From NCBI GenBank assembly GCA_963807305.1, contig CAWEBN010000005.1, forward strand, positions 558,001 through 622,000: 64,000 nucleotides of DNA, read 5' to 3'. Source of the stretch: JAOPZW01 sp963807305 (GTDB lineage Bacteria; Actinomycetota; Thermoleophilia; Solirubrobacterales; Solirubrobacteraceae). Both the position numbers and the translations under genes were made by a program. The notes under the pieces are model-generated. The model was not told the DNA's origin. It searched no databases and saw only the letters and a list, made by a program, of their open reading frames with translations. Shown here in pieces: positions 1-7,986 of the stretch (its first letter is position 1; the number at the start of each line of letters is the position of its first letter).

Positions 1-393
1 GCCGCCGGCGTGGACGACGCGCCGGCGCGAGTGGCCGCCCTCGAGGCCGAGCGCGAGATTGCCGTGGCGGTCGGCGTCGAAGTGAACGCCGAGGCGCTCG
101 AGGTCGCCCACGGTGCGCGGCGCCTCGCGGCACAGGACGGTCGCGGCGCTCGTGCGCACCAGATAGCGCCCGGCGCGCTCGGTGTCCTCGCGGTGCAGGT
201 CGGGCGAGTCGTCCGCCGCCAGCGCGGCCGCCAGGCCGCCCTGGGCCCAGTAGCTCGCCGTGCGTGCGAGCGGCGTGGCGGAGACGAGCGCGACGCGCGC
301 GCCGGTGCCCGCCGCGGTGAGGGCGGCGTAGAGGCCCGCGGCCCCGGCGCCGACGACGACCAGGTCGGTCTCGGTACGCTCGGGGCCGGCCAT
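1..393 (-). CDS. nadB: L-aspartate oxidase, N-terminal part (cut by window edge)
   Basis: FAD enzyme that oxidises L-aspartate to iminoaspartate in NAD synthesis. Only the first 131 codons are present; the gene runs off the left edge. The translation begins MAGPERTETDLVVVGAGAAG, with the Rossmann GxGxxG FAD motif at about residues 14-19. It is followed by SYWAQGGLAAAL and by EGGHSRRRVVHAGG, both typical of NadB rather than of fumarate reductase/SdhA. The ATG at 391-393 has a TACCGT -10 hexamer 8 nt upstream. It is divergent from the deacetylase gene with only 19 bp between start codons. The family is clear from the motifs; the C-terminal half cannot be assessed. Confidence 0.88.
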   Translation of the reverse strand, partial: MAGPERTETDLVVVGAGAAGLYAALTAAGTGARVALVSATPLARTASYWAQGGLAAALAADDSPDLHREDTERAGRYLVRTSAATVLCREAPRTVGDLERLGVHFDADRHGNLALGLEGGHSRRRVVHAGG

Positions 394-400
394 GCGCGGG

Positions 401-407
401 TACGGTA
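401..407. promoter_or_regulatory. Overlapping divergent -10 boxes, nadB / deacetylase
   Basis: On the + strand TACGGT (401-406) ends 6 nt before the ATG at 413. On the - strand TACCGT (complement of 402-407) ends 8 nt before the ATG at 393. The two hexamers share five base pairs, so only one polymerase could occupy the site at a time. Both transcripts would be leaderless or nearly so. Confidence 0.55.
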
Positions 408-412
408 ACGAG

Positions 413-1447
413 ATGGCCGCGCCGCTCCTGCTTCACCACCGTTCGTCGCTGGAGCACGACCCCGGCCCGCACCCCGAGCGGCCCGCGCGGATCGTCGCCA
501 TCGAGCGCGCGCTGGGCGAGCGCGACTGGCTGGGATGGGACGTGCGCGAGTCGCCGGCGGCCGACCTCGAGGCCCTCCATGCCGTCCATCCGCCCGACTA
601 CGTGCAGAGGATCGCCGATCTCTGCGCGGCGGGCGGGGGCGCCGTGGACGCCGATACCGCCGTCTCGGAGGGCTCCTACCGGGCCGCCCTGCACGCGGCC
701 GGCGGGGCGGCGGCGATCGTCGACACGCTCCTGGGCGACGACGGCCCGCGCCTCGGCGCCTCGCTGCACCGCCCGCCGGGGCATCACGCGCTGCCCTCCC
801 GTGCCATGGGCTTCTGCCTGTTCAACAACGCCGCCGTGGCCGCCCGTCGGGCGCTCGATCGCTGGGGCGCCGAGCGTGTGCTCATCCTCGACTGGGACGT
901 CCACCACGGCAACGGGACCAACGACATCTTCCATCGCGACCCCGACGTGCTCTACGTGAGCATCCACGAGTCGCCGCTGTATCCGGGGACGGGCCCGGCC
1001 TCCGACACGGGCTCCGGACCGGGGGAGGGCTACACGGTCAACCTGCCGGTGCCGGCCGGGTCGGGCGATGCGGCCTGGTGCTCGCTCGTGGAGCACGTCG
1101 TCGCCTCGCTCGGGCTCGAGTACCGCCCGGGGCTGATCCTGCTCTCGGCCGGCTTCGACGCCCATGTGCGCGACCCGCTCGCGGGCTGCCGCGTGACGCG
1201 CGAGGGCTATTCGCAGATGGCGGCCAGCATGCGCGGGCTGGCCGACGAGCTCGACGTGCCGCTCGGCGTGGTGCTCGAGGGCGGTTACGACCTCGAGGCG
1301 CTCGCCGAGTCGACAGTGGCGACGCTCGAGGTGGTGGGCGCCGAGGAGCCGGTGGAGCGTCCGGCCGTGACCCTGCATCCGCTGGCCGCGCAGGCCGCGG
1401 GGCGACTGGCGGAGCGCTGGCCGCTGGTGGGTGCCGTCGCGGGCTAG
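413..1447 (+). CDS. Histone deacetylase-like amidohydrolase (AcuC/HDAC superfamily)
   Basis: Predicted zinc-dependent deacetylase of the arginase/HDAC fold, 344 aa, cytoplasmic. Family landmarks in order: HPERPARI near the N-terminus; RPPGHHA with the tandem active-site histidines at about 124-125; DWDVHHGNGT at about 160-169 with the zinc-binding Asp/His; LSAGFDAH with the second Asp; and LEGGYDLEAL near the end. All catalytic positions visible in the motifs are intact. The substrate may be an acetylated protein, a polyamine or acetoin-related; the sequence does not decide. An ATG 21 bp upstream (392) overlaps the nadB start and lacks a promoter, so 413 is preferred. The stop overlaps the convergent downstream gene. 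Confidence 0.85.
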   Translation: MAAPLLLHHRSSLEHDPGPHPERPARIVAIERALGERDWLGWDVRESPAADLEALHAVHPPDYVQRIADLCAAGGGAVDADTAVSEGSYRAALHAAGGAAAIVDTLLGDDGPRLGASLHRPPGHHALPSRAMGFCLFNNAAVAARRALDRWGAERVLILDWDVHHGNGTNDIFHRDPDVLYVSIHESPLYPGTGPASDTGSGPGEGYTVNLPVPAGSGDAAWCSLVEHVVASLGLEYRPGLILLSAGFDAHVRDPLAGCRVTREGYSQMAASMRGLADELDVPLGVVLEGGYDLEALAESTVATLEVVGAEEPVERPAVTLHPLAAQAAGRLAERWPLVGAVAG

Positions 1448-1929
1448 CCGCCCTCGCCCGGCGAGGTGGTCTGGCCGGTCGAGGTGCTCTGGCCCGTGCT
1501 GGTGGTGCTCTTGCCGTTGCTGCTGCCCTGGCCCGTGGTGGTGCCGCTGCCCGTCGTCGGCGCCGCGGTGGTCGGGGCCGCGGTCGTCGGCGCGGCGGTG
1601 GTCGGCGCGGCGGTGGTCGGCGCGGCGGTGGTGGGGGCCGGCTGGGGCGTCGTGGCCGAGGGTGGCGGCGCCTGCGAGTTGACCGGTGCGGCGGGCTCGT
1701 TGCCGTTCGTGAGGGCCACGAAGGCCACGGCCAGCGCGATGCCGGCGAGCAGGATGACCACCGCGAGGACCACGACGGGGGCGCGCCAGTTCGGCGTGGG
1801 AACGAGCCTGGTGCGGGCGGGCGCGCCGCACTCCAGGCACCACGACTGATCGGGGCGGATGGTCGCGCCGCAGCGCGGACAGGCGACGGTGCCCGGGGCG
1901 GGCGGGGCGCCGGGCGGCGCGACGCTCAC
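1444..1929 (-). CDS. Zinc-ribbon membrane protein with Pro/Thr/Ala repeat tail
   Basis: 161 aa, function unknown. A zinc ribbon (CPRCGATI...CLECGAP) at about residues 18-37 is followed by one transmembrane helix at about 50-72. The rest is a low-complexity tail with five PTTAA units and Gly/Ser/Thr-rich sequence, probably outside the cell and possibly O-glycosylated. It starts inside the end of the upstream zinc-ribbon gene (ATGAG overlap near 1926-1929), so the two are probably co-transcribed. It converges on the deacetylase gene, and the two stop codons share CTAG. Confidence 0.7.
   Translation of the reverse strand: MSVAPPGAPPAPGTVACPRCGATIRPDQSWCLECGAPARTRLVPTPNWRAPVVVLAVVILLAGIALAVAFVALTNGNEPAAPVNSQAPPPSATTPQPAPTTAAPTTAAPTTAAPTTAAPTTAAPTTGSGTTTGQGSSNGKSTTSTGQSTSTGQTTSPGEGG
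1559..1633 (-). repeat. 15-bp coding repeat, five copies (PTTAA)
   Basis: Five consecutive 15-bp units read PTTAA in the tail of the zinc-ribbon membrane protein. Units 3 and 4 are identical. The length is a multiple of three, so copy-number change would keep the frame. Confidence 0.8.
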
Positions 1930-2966
1930 GGCTCGCGGCGCTCGCCGCTGCGCTGGGCCAGCGCGTCGGTGTCGCCGTTGCCGGTCGCGGTGCCGGGCTG
2001 CTCGTCGACGCGGCCCATGACCTCGGTCGGCTGCTCGCCGTCGGCGGGCGGTGCGGCCGGCTGCTCGGCGTCCGCGGGCGGGGTGGCCCGCCCCTCGGCA
2101 TTGGCGGCCGGTGCGGGCGGCTGCTCGGCTTCGGCGGGCGTGGGCTCGGCGGGGCGCGGCTGCGTCGCGGCGGGACTGGGCTCGGCGGGGTGCGGCTGGG
2201 TCGCGGTGGGCGCCGAAGCCGGCGGCTGCGCTGCCACCGGCTGGGGCTGCAGCGGCGCCGGCACGGGCGGCGGCGCCGCCACCGGCTGGGGCTGCAGCGG
2301 CGCCGGCACGGGCGGCTGCGCCGGGGGCGGGGGCATGGGCGCGTGCTGGTGCGCAGGGTCGCCGCCGGGCAGCGTCACAGCTTCGCCCACCTCAGCGATC
2401 GCGAGCGGCCCGTGGACCGGTGTGCCGCACGACGGGCAGAAGCGGGCCTCGCTGCCGTGCAGCGCTCCGCAGCGCGAGCAGACCGACACGCCCGGCTCGC
2501 GCAGCTCGGTGAGCGGACGGCGGTCGTCGAGCGCGTTCTCGAGCGCACGCAGCTCCGCGTCGACCGCGCCCAGCGCTTGGAGCTTGCCGTCAACGAGCTT
2601 CGTGTTGACCCGCGCGAAGCGGTGCTGGTCGAAGATGAGGCCGCCGAGGTCGCGGAAGCCCAGCTCTCGCAGGCGGCGCAGATAGCGCAGGCGCCGGCGC
2701 AGCCGGCCGCGCTGTCGGAAGCTCGGGCGGTCGGGGATGGGCTCCTGGCCGGCCGGGATCTCGGTTCCCGGGGCGGGCTCGGCCGCGGTCGGCCCCAGCT
2801 CGGCCGTCGGCTGCGCCTGGTCGGAGGCAGCAGAAGGCGGAGCCGACGACAGGCCCGCGGTGGGCTGCGCCTCGGTCGGCGCCTCCGGCGCGGCCTGCTC
2901 GGTGTCGACCCCGTTGGCCGGACGCTCGGAGCGCCGGCGGCGGATGGCGTGCAGCGGGCCCTTCAT
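1926..2966 (-). CDS. Zinc-ribbon protein with Pro/Ala-rich flanks
   Basis: 346 aa, function unknown. Residues 1 to about 75 are a disordered Ala/Pro/Gln-rich stretch. A basic region rich in RRLRYLRRLRELGFRDLG follows, then a helical segment, then a zinc ribbon (CSRCGALHG...CPSCGTP). A long Pro/Gln/Ala tail ends the protein. The ATG at 2964-2966 overlaps the glycosyltransferase stop (ATGA). A longer in-frame reading upstream has no promoter and would run through that gene. It is probably in one transcript with the glycosyltransferase and the following zinc-ribbon membrane protein; a role in the envelope is only inferred from that. Confidence 0.68.
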   Translation of the reverse strand: MKGPLHAIRRRRSERPANGVDTEQAAPEAPTEAQPTAGLSSAPPSAASDQAQPTAELGPTAAEPAPGTEIPAGQEPIPDRPSFRQRGRLRRRLRYLRRLRELGFRDLGGLIFDQHRFARVNTKLVDGKLQALGAVDAELRALENALDDRRPLTELREPGVSVCSRCGALHGSEARFCPSCGTPVHGPLAIAEVGEAVTLPGGDPAHQHAPMPPPPAQPPVPAPLQPQPVAAPPPVPAPLQPQPVAAQPPASAPTATQPHPAEPSPAATQPRPAEPTPAEAEQPPAPAANAEGRATPPADAEQPAAPPADGEQPTEVMGRVDEQPGTATGNGDTDALAQRSGERREP

Positions 2967-3919
2967 GCGGAAACGGCACCGGAACGCGGCGCCTCGACGG
3001 GCAACCGTAGCACCTCGCCCCACGCCTCGAGCACCCGTCGAGCCATGGCGCGAGCCGACCACAACGCGGCTCTGTCGCGGCCCTCGACGCGGGGATCCGA
3101 GGCCTGCACGTGGCGCTCCACGACGGCCCGCCACGCGGCGCGATCGAACGCCGCGCACAGCGTGCCCTCGACGCCGTCGAGGGCGGTCGGGTGCACGCCG
3201 ACCGGCGTGGCCAGCACCGGGACGTCGCAGGCGAGCGCCTCGAGCACGGCGAGGCCGAAGCCCTCTTGTGCGGAGGGCACGAGCACGGCGTTGGCGGCGT
3301 TGACGTGGAGCGGCACCTCGAAGGGATGAACGCGCCCCAGCGTCAGGAGTCGCGTGTCACCTGCCGCCTGCTGGGCGCGGTCGAAGCGCTTGACGGCGCG
3401 CGCGGGGTCGGCCGGGAAGAGCAGACAGGGCTCGTCGGGCTCCAGGCCGAGGCGCTCGCGCGCCTCGGCTCGCGGGATGGGCGCGAAGCGATCGAGATCG
3501 ACGCCGCACGGGAGCACCGCGACGGGCCGGCGCTCGCCGGCTCCGGGCACTTCGCGCGCGAGCTCGGGGCTGACGGCGGCGACGAGGTCGACGAACGGCA
3601 GCGCCGCGCGGGTGATCTTCCGCGAGCGCGGGTGGCGCACGTCGGTGCCGTGGAGCGTCACGACATGCGGGGCGCCGCGCAGCGCGAGCGCGGGCCAGGC
3701 CGTCAGGCCGAAGTGCGCGTGGATGACGTCGAAGTGCCCGCGCCGATGGTGGCGGCGCAGCGCGCGCGCCGCGCGCAGGTAGCCGCCCGGCGGGAAGGCG
3801 AAGACCTCGATGTCGACGCCGTCGAGCTCGCGCAGCGCGTCGACCTGGTCGCGTACGAAGCTCCCGAGCGCGGGCTCGGACGCGGTGGGCCACATGTTCG
3901 TGACGATCAGGGCACGCAT
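2963..3919 (-). CDS. GT4-family glycosyltransferase
   Basis: 318 aa, predicted GT-B fold retaining glycosyltransferase. The N-terminal domain begins MRALIVTNMWPTASEPALGS and contains DVIHAHFGLTAWPAL and VVTLHGTD. The C-terminal domain has the hinge LPCGVDLDRFAP and the nucleotide-sugar site EGFGLAVLEALACDVPVLAT (EX7E-like). It is shorter than the usual 370-400 aa of the family, mostly in the C-terminal half. The donor and acceptor cannot be told from sequence. It leads a three-gene minus-strand group with two zinc-ribbon proteins. Confidence 0.82.
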   Translation of the reverse strand: MRALIVTNMWPTASEPALGSFVRDQVDALRELDGVDIEVFAFPPGGYLRAARALRRHHRRGHFDVIHAHFGLTAWPALALRGAPHVVTLHGTDVRHPRSRKITRAALPFVDLVAAVSPELAREVPGAGERRPVAVLPCGVDLDRFAPIPRAEARERLGLEPDEPCLLFPADPARAVKRFDRAQQAAGDTRLLTLGRVHPFEVPLHVNAANAVLVPSAQEGFGLAVLEALACDVPVLATPVGVHPTALDGVEGTLCAAFDRAAWRAVVERHVQASDPRVEGRDRAALWSARAMARRVLEAWGEVLRLPVEAPRSGAVSA

Positions 3920-4013
3920 TCAGGGGTGATTCTCCACCGTTGCCGTCTTTCGCCGTAACAGGCTCGCGCGCACACTCGGTCGCGTTGTCAGACACGACTC
4001 GAGGAGGCATCGG

Positions 4014-4247
4014 ATGGGCTATCGGATCATGGGGCGCGGGCACGCGGCGGCGCTGTCGGTGCGCGGCCGGCTGGCCGGCGTGGCTGGGCAGGGGACGGTC
4101 GAATACGTCGCCCTCATCCTGCTCGTCGCCGGGCTGTTCGCGACCGTCGTGCTCGCGGCCGGCGGCGTGAAGGGCAAGGGCATCGCCGACGCGGTGACCG
4201 AGAAGATCCGGTCGACGATCGAGGGGGTGGCGGCCAAGAAGGGCTGA
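4014..4247 (+). CDS. Flp/type IVb pilin-like small protein
   Basis: 77 aa. A short basic N-terminus is followed by GQGTVEYVALILLVAGLFA, the class III (type IV pilin-like) signal with processing before the hydrophobic helix and a Glu at position 5 of the mature protein. A 40-residue polar tail follows. This matches Flp/Tad minor pilins. A strong Shine-Dalgarno GAGGAGG (4001-4007) sits 6 nt before ATG 4014, unlike the many leaderless neighbours. No tad assembly genes are in the window. Confidence 0.8.
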   Translation: MGYRIMGRGHAAALSVRGRLAGVAGQGTVEYVALILLVAGLFATVVLAAGGVKGKGIADAVTEKIRSTIEGVAAKKG

Positions 4248-4282
4248 GCGTCGTGTCGCCGTCGCCCGGGGCGCCGGGCGCC

Positions 4283-4288
4283 TACCAT
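4283..4288 (+). promoter_or_regulatory. -10 box TACCAT before murI
   Basis: TACCAT ends 6 nt before the GTG at 4295. This fits a leaderless start and decides for that GTG over the upstream in-frame codon at 4253. Confidence 0.5.
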
Positions 4289-4294
4289 GGCGCC

Positions 4295-5149
4295 GTGGCC
4301 TCACGCCCTGCGGATCCGCGCGCGCGTCCGATCGCCGTCTTCGACTCCGGCGTCGGCGGCCTGACCGTCCTGCACGAGCTGCTGGTGCAGCTGCCGCACG
4401 AGGACTTCCTGTACCTGGCCGACGCGGCCCGGCTGCCCTACGGCACCCGCACGCAGGCCGAGCTCGAGCGCTTCGCGCTGCAGTGCGCCGAGGAGCTGCT
4501 GGCGCGCGGCGCGAAGCTGCTCGTGGTGGCCTGCAACTCGGCGACTGCGGCGGCGCTGCCGGCGCTGCGCGAGCGGATGGCGCAGACGACGCTGGGCATC
4601 GACGTGCTCGGCGTCGTCCAGCCCGGCGCGGTCCAGGCCGTGGCGGCCACGACCAACGGGCGCGTCGGGCTGATGGCGACGCCGGCCACGGTGGCCAGCG
4701 GCGCGTACGCGTCGGCCATCGCCCAGGCTGACCCGTTCGTGGAGCTGACGGCGGTGGCGTGCCCCGACCTCACGGCCATCATCGAGGGCGGCTTCCCGTT
4801 CGACGAGCGGGTCGTCGACACCGTGCGCGGCTACGTCGCGCCGCTGCGCGCCGCCGGCGTCGACACGGTCATCCTGGGCTGCACGCACTACCCCCTGATC
4901 GGGCCGATGCTCCACCGCATGCTCGGCCGCGCCGTCCGCATCGTCACCTCCGGCGCGCCCGTCGCCCACCAGGTCGAGCACGTGCTCGGCGCCCGTGGGC
5001 TCGCCAGCCCGCACGTCGGCGAGGGCGACTACCGCTTCCTGACCACCGGCGACGTCGAGGCCTTCCGCGCGCTCGGCTCGACCTTCCTGCAGCTCCCGCT
5101 CGGCGAGGTCGAGCACGTGACGCTGCACGCGGCGGAGGCGGCGGCATGA
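4295..5149 (+). CDS. murI: Glutamate racemase
   Basis: 284 aa. Interconverts L- and D-glutamate for peptidoglycan synthesis. Both catalytic cysteine motifs are present: VACNSATAAALPAL and VILGCTHYPLIGP. The N-terminal FDSGVGGLTVLHELL motif is also present. GTG at 4295 gives a protein beginning MASRPADPRARPIAVFDSG. First gene of the four-gene operon murI-rph-rdgB-CDF, all joined by 4-bp overlaps. Confidence 0.95.
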   Translation: MASRPADPRARPIAVFDSGVGGLTVLHELLVQLPHEDFLYLADAARLPYGTRTQAELERFALQCAEELLARGAKLLVVACNSATAAALPALRERMAQTTLGIDVLGVVQPGAVQAVAATTNGRVGLMATPATVASGAYASAIAQADPFVELTAVACPDLTAIIEGGFPFDERVVDTVRGYVAPLRAAGVDTVILGCTHYPLIGPMLHRMLGRAVRIVTSGAPVAHQVEHVLGARGLASPHVGEGDYRFLTTGDVEAFRALGSTFLQLPLGEVEHVTLHAAEAAA

Positions 5150-5877
5150 GCGAGCGCTCCTACGGACGCGGCCCCGACGAGCTGCGGCCGGTGTCCATCG
5201 AGCCCGGCTTCGTGTCCACCGCGACCGGCTCGGTGCTGATGAGCGCCGGTGAGACCCGCGTCATCTGCACCGCCTCGCACACCGAGGGCGTGCCGAAGTG
5301 GCTGGCCGGCAGCGGCCGCGGCTGGGTCACAGCCGAGTACGGGATGCTTCCGGCCTCGACCGGCGACCGCAAGCAGCGCGACGTCACCAGGGGGCGCCCA
5401 GACGGGCGCACGGTGGAGATCCAGCGCCTCATCGGCCGCGCGCTGCGTGGCGTCATCGACTTCTCGGCGCTGGGCGAGAACACGATCTACCTCGACTGCG
5501 ACGTGCTCACGGCCGACGGGGGCACGCGCTGCGCATCGATCACCGGCGCCTACGTGGCCCTCGCGCTGGCCTGCGACGCGCTGCGCGAGCGCGGCGTGCT
5601 CGCGCGCAGCCCGCTGAGCGGCTCGGTCGCCGCGGTGTCGGCCGGCATCGTCGGTGGCACGCCGCTGCTCGACCTCGACTACAAGGAGGACTCGACCGCC
5701 GAGGTCGACGCCAACGTCGTCATGACCGGCGACGGCGGCCTCATCGAGGTCCAGGCCACCGCCGAGCGCACGCCGCTGTCGCGGGCGAACCTCGATGCGC
5801 TGCTCGCGCTCGCCGGCAAGGGGGTCGCCGAGCTTCAGGCCGCGCAGGAGCGCGCGGTCGCCGTGCGCGGCGCGTGA
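5146..5877 (+). CDS. rph: Ribonuclease PH
   Basis: 243 aa, phosphorolytic 3'-5' exoribonuclease for tRNA 3' ends. Landmarks: RSYGRGPDELRPVSIEPGF, GWVTAEYGMLPASTGDRKQRD, GRTVEIQRLIGRALRGVID and LDCDVLTADGGTRCASITGAYVA. Length is normal. The ATG overlaps the murI stop (ATGA at 5146-5149). The rph-rdgB pairing is common in bacteria. Confidence 0.96.
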   Translation: MSERSYGRGPDELRPVSIEPGFVSTATGSVLMSAGETRVICTASHTEGVPKWLAGSGRGWVTAEYGMLPASTGDRKQRDVTRGRPDGRTVEIQRLIGRALRGVIDFSALGENTIYLDCDVLTADGGTRCASITGAYVALALACDALRERGVLARSPLSGSVAAVSAGIVGGTPLLDLDYKEDSTAEVDANVVMTGDGGLIEVQATAERTPLSRANLDALLALAGKGVAELQAAQERAVAVRGA

Positions 5878-6461
5878 GGCTGGTCCTCGCCACCCGCAAC
5901 GCGCACAAGCTGCGCGAGCTGGCCGCGCTGCTCGACGGCTACGACGTCGCTGCGCTGCCCGGCGAGGTCGAGCTGCCGCCCGAGACGGGCGCGACGTTCG
6001 CCGCGAACGCGCTGCCCAAGGCGCGCGCCGCGGCCGCGGCCACGGGCGAGCTCGCCTTCGGCGATGACTCGGGCATCGAGGCCGCCGCCCTCGGCGGCGC
6101 GCCCGGCGTGCGCTCGGCGCGCTTCGCCGGCGCCGGCGCCACCGACGCCGACAATCTGGCGCTGCTCATCGAGCGCGTGCCGCGGGAGAGCGCCCTGGCC
6201 TACGTCTGCGTCATCGCGCTCGTCGATCCGCACACCGGCGAGGAGTCGCTCTTCGAGGGTCGCTGCACCGGGGTCATGGCCGATGCGCCGCGTGGCACGG
6301 GCGGCTTCGGCTACGACCCGATCTTCGTCCCCGACGATCGCGACGACGGGCGCACCATGGCGGAGATCACGCCGGCCGAGAAGGACGCGATCAGCCACCG
6401 CGGCCGCGCGGCCCGCGCGCTGCTGAGCCACCTGCGGGAACGAGCGCCGGCGACCCGATGA
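5874..6461 (+). CDS. rdgB: XTP/dITP diphosphatase (HAM1/RdgB)
   Basis: 195 aa. Hydrolyses non-canonical purine nucleoside triphosphates to monophosphates, protecting DNA and RNA. The protein begins MRLVLATRNAHKLRELAALL. It carries TGATFAANALPKA, FGDDSGIEAAALGGAPGVRSAR and GTGGFGYDPIFVP, the substrate and metal sites of the family. It starts at GTG 5874 within a GTGA overlap with rph, so no later start is needed. Confidence 0.94.
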   Translation: MRLVLATRNAHKLRELAALLDGYDVAALPGEVELPPETGATFAANALPKARAAAAATGELAFGDDSGIEAAALGGAPGVRSARFAGAGATDADNLALLIERVPRESALAYVCVIALVDPHTGEESLFEGRCTGVMADAPRGTGGFGYDPIFVPDDRDDGRTMAEITPAEKDAISHRGRAARALLSHLRERAPATR

Positions 6462-7384
6462 GCGGCGAGCCGTCGAAGGCGGGCGCTGCGGCGCTCTCGG
6501 TCGCTTCGAACTCGGCGCTCATCCTGCTCAAGGCGATCGCCGGCGCCATCACGGGCTCGGTCGCGCTGCTCACCGAGGCCCTGCACTCGGCCACCGACCT
6601 CGTCGCCTCCATCGTCGCGCTCTTCTCGGTGCGCGCCGCCGACCTGCCGGCGGACGAGTCGCACCCCTACGGCCACGAGAAGATCGAGGACATGGCCGCG
6701 GCCATCGAGGGCGTCCTCATCCTCGTCGGCAGCGTGGTCATCGCCTTCGAGGCCGTGCGCCACCTGATCCAGGGCACCGGCGTGCAGCGGCTCGGCGTCG
6801 GCATCGCGGTGCTGGCCGTGTCGATCGTCGTGAACCTGATGGTCTCGCGAACGCTCTCGCGCCGCGCCGAGGCGACCGGCTCGCCGGCGCTGGCCGCCGA
6901 CGCCGCCCACCTGTCCACCGACATGCTGAGCTCCGGCGGGGTGCTCGCGGCGCTGGTCGTCATCGCCGTCACCGGCTGGGACTGGCTCGATCCCGTCATT
7001 GCGCTTGTGGTGGCCGCGGTGGTCGCGGTCACCGGCGTGCGCATCCTCACCCGCTCGTCGCGGGTGCTCGTCGACGAGACGCTGCCCGACCCCGAGCTGG
7101 ACGCGATCCGCGACGTGGTCTCGGCCTTCGGCGAGCGCGGGATCGTCGGCTTCCACAAGCTGCGCGGCCGCCAGGCCGGCGCCCGGCGCCACGTCGACCT
7201 GCACGTGCAGTTCCGCTCGGGCACCTCGCTGGAGGACGCCCACCGCACCGCGCACATGCTCCAGGACGCGATCCGCGAGCGCCTGGGCGACACCGACGTG
7301 CTCATCCACCTCGAGCCCGAGGATCGCGTCCGCCCGGGAGAGGAGATCACGACGGGGGAGCGGCCCGGCGTCAGAGCAGGTTGA
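6458..7384 (+). CDS. Cation diffusion facilitator transporter
   Basis: 308 aa, predicted metal2+/H+ antiporter of the CDF family. Six membrane helices fill the first 200 residues. Metal-site pairs HxxxD occur in helix II (ALHSATDL) and helix V (DAAHLSTDM). A cytoplasmic C-terminal ferredoxin-like domain follows (DPELDAIRDVV...GFHKLRGR...VDLHVQF). Zn, Fe or Mn specificity cannot be told. It overlaps rdgB by ATGA. Its last 14 bp overlap a small convergent gene. Confidence 0.9.
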   Translation: MSGEPSKAGAAALSVASNSALILLKAIAGAITGSVALLTEALHSATDLVASIVALFSVRAADLPADESHPYGHEKIEDMAAAIEGVLILVGSVVIAFEAVRHLIQGTGVQRLGVGIAVLAVSIVVNLMVSRTLSRRAEATGSPALAADAAHLSTDMLSSGGVLAALVVIAVTGWDWLDPVIALVVAAVVAVTGVRILTRSSRVLVDETLPDPELDAIRDVVSAFGERGIVGFHKLRGRQAGARRHVDLHVQFRSGTSLEDAHRTAHMLQDAIRERLGDTDVLIHLEPEDRVRPGEEITTGERPGVRAG

Positions 7385-7511
7385 TCGCCGCCGACGCGCC
7401 GACGACGAGGAAGACCGCCGCGTAGCCCTGATAGCCCGACAGCAGCAGGACGAAGCAGGTGATGAGGCACGTGATGACGGTCACGAGCCAGGCGATCCGG
7501 CCGATGCTCAC
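7371..7511 (-). CDS. Small hydrophobic membrane protein, 46 aa
   Basis: A short reading frame from GTG 7511 to TGA 7371. It begins MSIGRIAWLVTVITCLITCF and continues with a second hydrophobic segment ending GASAAINLL, so two short membrane helices are predicted. A purine-rich GGAAGGA on the minus strand lies about 8 nt upstream. It fills the space between the CDF gene and the divergent 88-aa gene. The hydrophobic pattern and codon-like GC3 support a real gene; function unknown. Confidence 0.6.
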   Translation of the reverse strand: MSIGRIAWLVTVITCLITCFVLLLSGYQGYAAVFLVVGASAAINLL

Positions 7512-7534
7512 GCGGCCTATCCTTCCAACTCGCG

Positions 7535-7801
7535 ATGACGACGCGCGCCGCGCTCACGCCCGCCGGGGTGCTCGGATGGCTCGGATCGCTCTCGATCGAC
7601 GTGCGCGCGGCGGCTGTCCTCGACGCCGACGGGACCGTGCTGGCGGGCGATCCGGCCCTCGCCGGGACGCGCGAGGGAGGCGACGTCATCGTCGCCCGTT
7701 CCGAGCGTTACGCGATCGTCGTGCGCACCGGCCCGCGGGCGCTGAGGCGCCTGCTACAGGCCGACCTGCGGGCCGCTCTGGACGGCCTGGAAGTCGCCTA
7801 G
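7535..7801 (+). CDS. Hypothetical protein, 88 aa
   Basis: Small soluble protein containing LSIDVRAAAVLDADGTVLAG, which resembles the strand-turn-strand of roadblock/GAF-like regulatory domains. That resemblance is weak and I assign no function. TATCCT at 7518-7523 lies 11 nt before ATG 7535, compatible with a very short leader. It ends 185 bp before hu. Confidence 0.6.
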   Translation: MTTRAALTPAGVLGWLGSLSIDVRAAAVLDADGTVLAGDPALAGTREGGDVIVARSERYAIVVRTGPRALRRLLQADLRAALDGLEVA

Positions 7802-7847
7802 AAAGCGGCGTGTCCTGTGTTTACGGCACACTGGGGCGCGCGCCGTC

Positions 7848-7887
7848 GTCGGGCGAAACACCGCAATGAGCGGTGTCGGAGCCCGAC
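7848..7887. other. Perfect two-stage hairpin upstream of HU gene
   Basis: GTCGGGC (7848-7854) pairs with GCCCGAC (7881-7887). Inside it, ACACCGC (7858-7864) pairs with GCGGTGT (7870-7876) around the loop AATGA. The internal loop is GAA opposite CGGA. No T-run follows on either strand, so it is not a simple terminator. It lies about 100 bp before the HU start, upstream of the likely -10 TAGCGT (7948-7953). Confidence 0.6.
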
Positions 7888-7986
7888 ATGGGTAGGAAAA
7901 CGGCGTAGGAATGCGGCATTTGGGCGAAGGTCGTCCGTGGCCGCTGATAGCGTCGAATGACCACGACCTCACCAGGAGGGAGAAGC

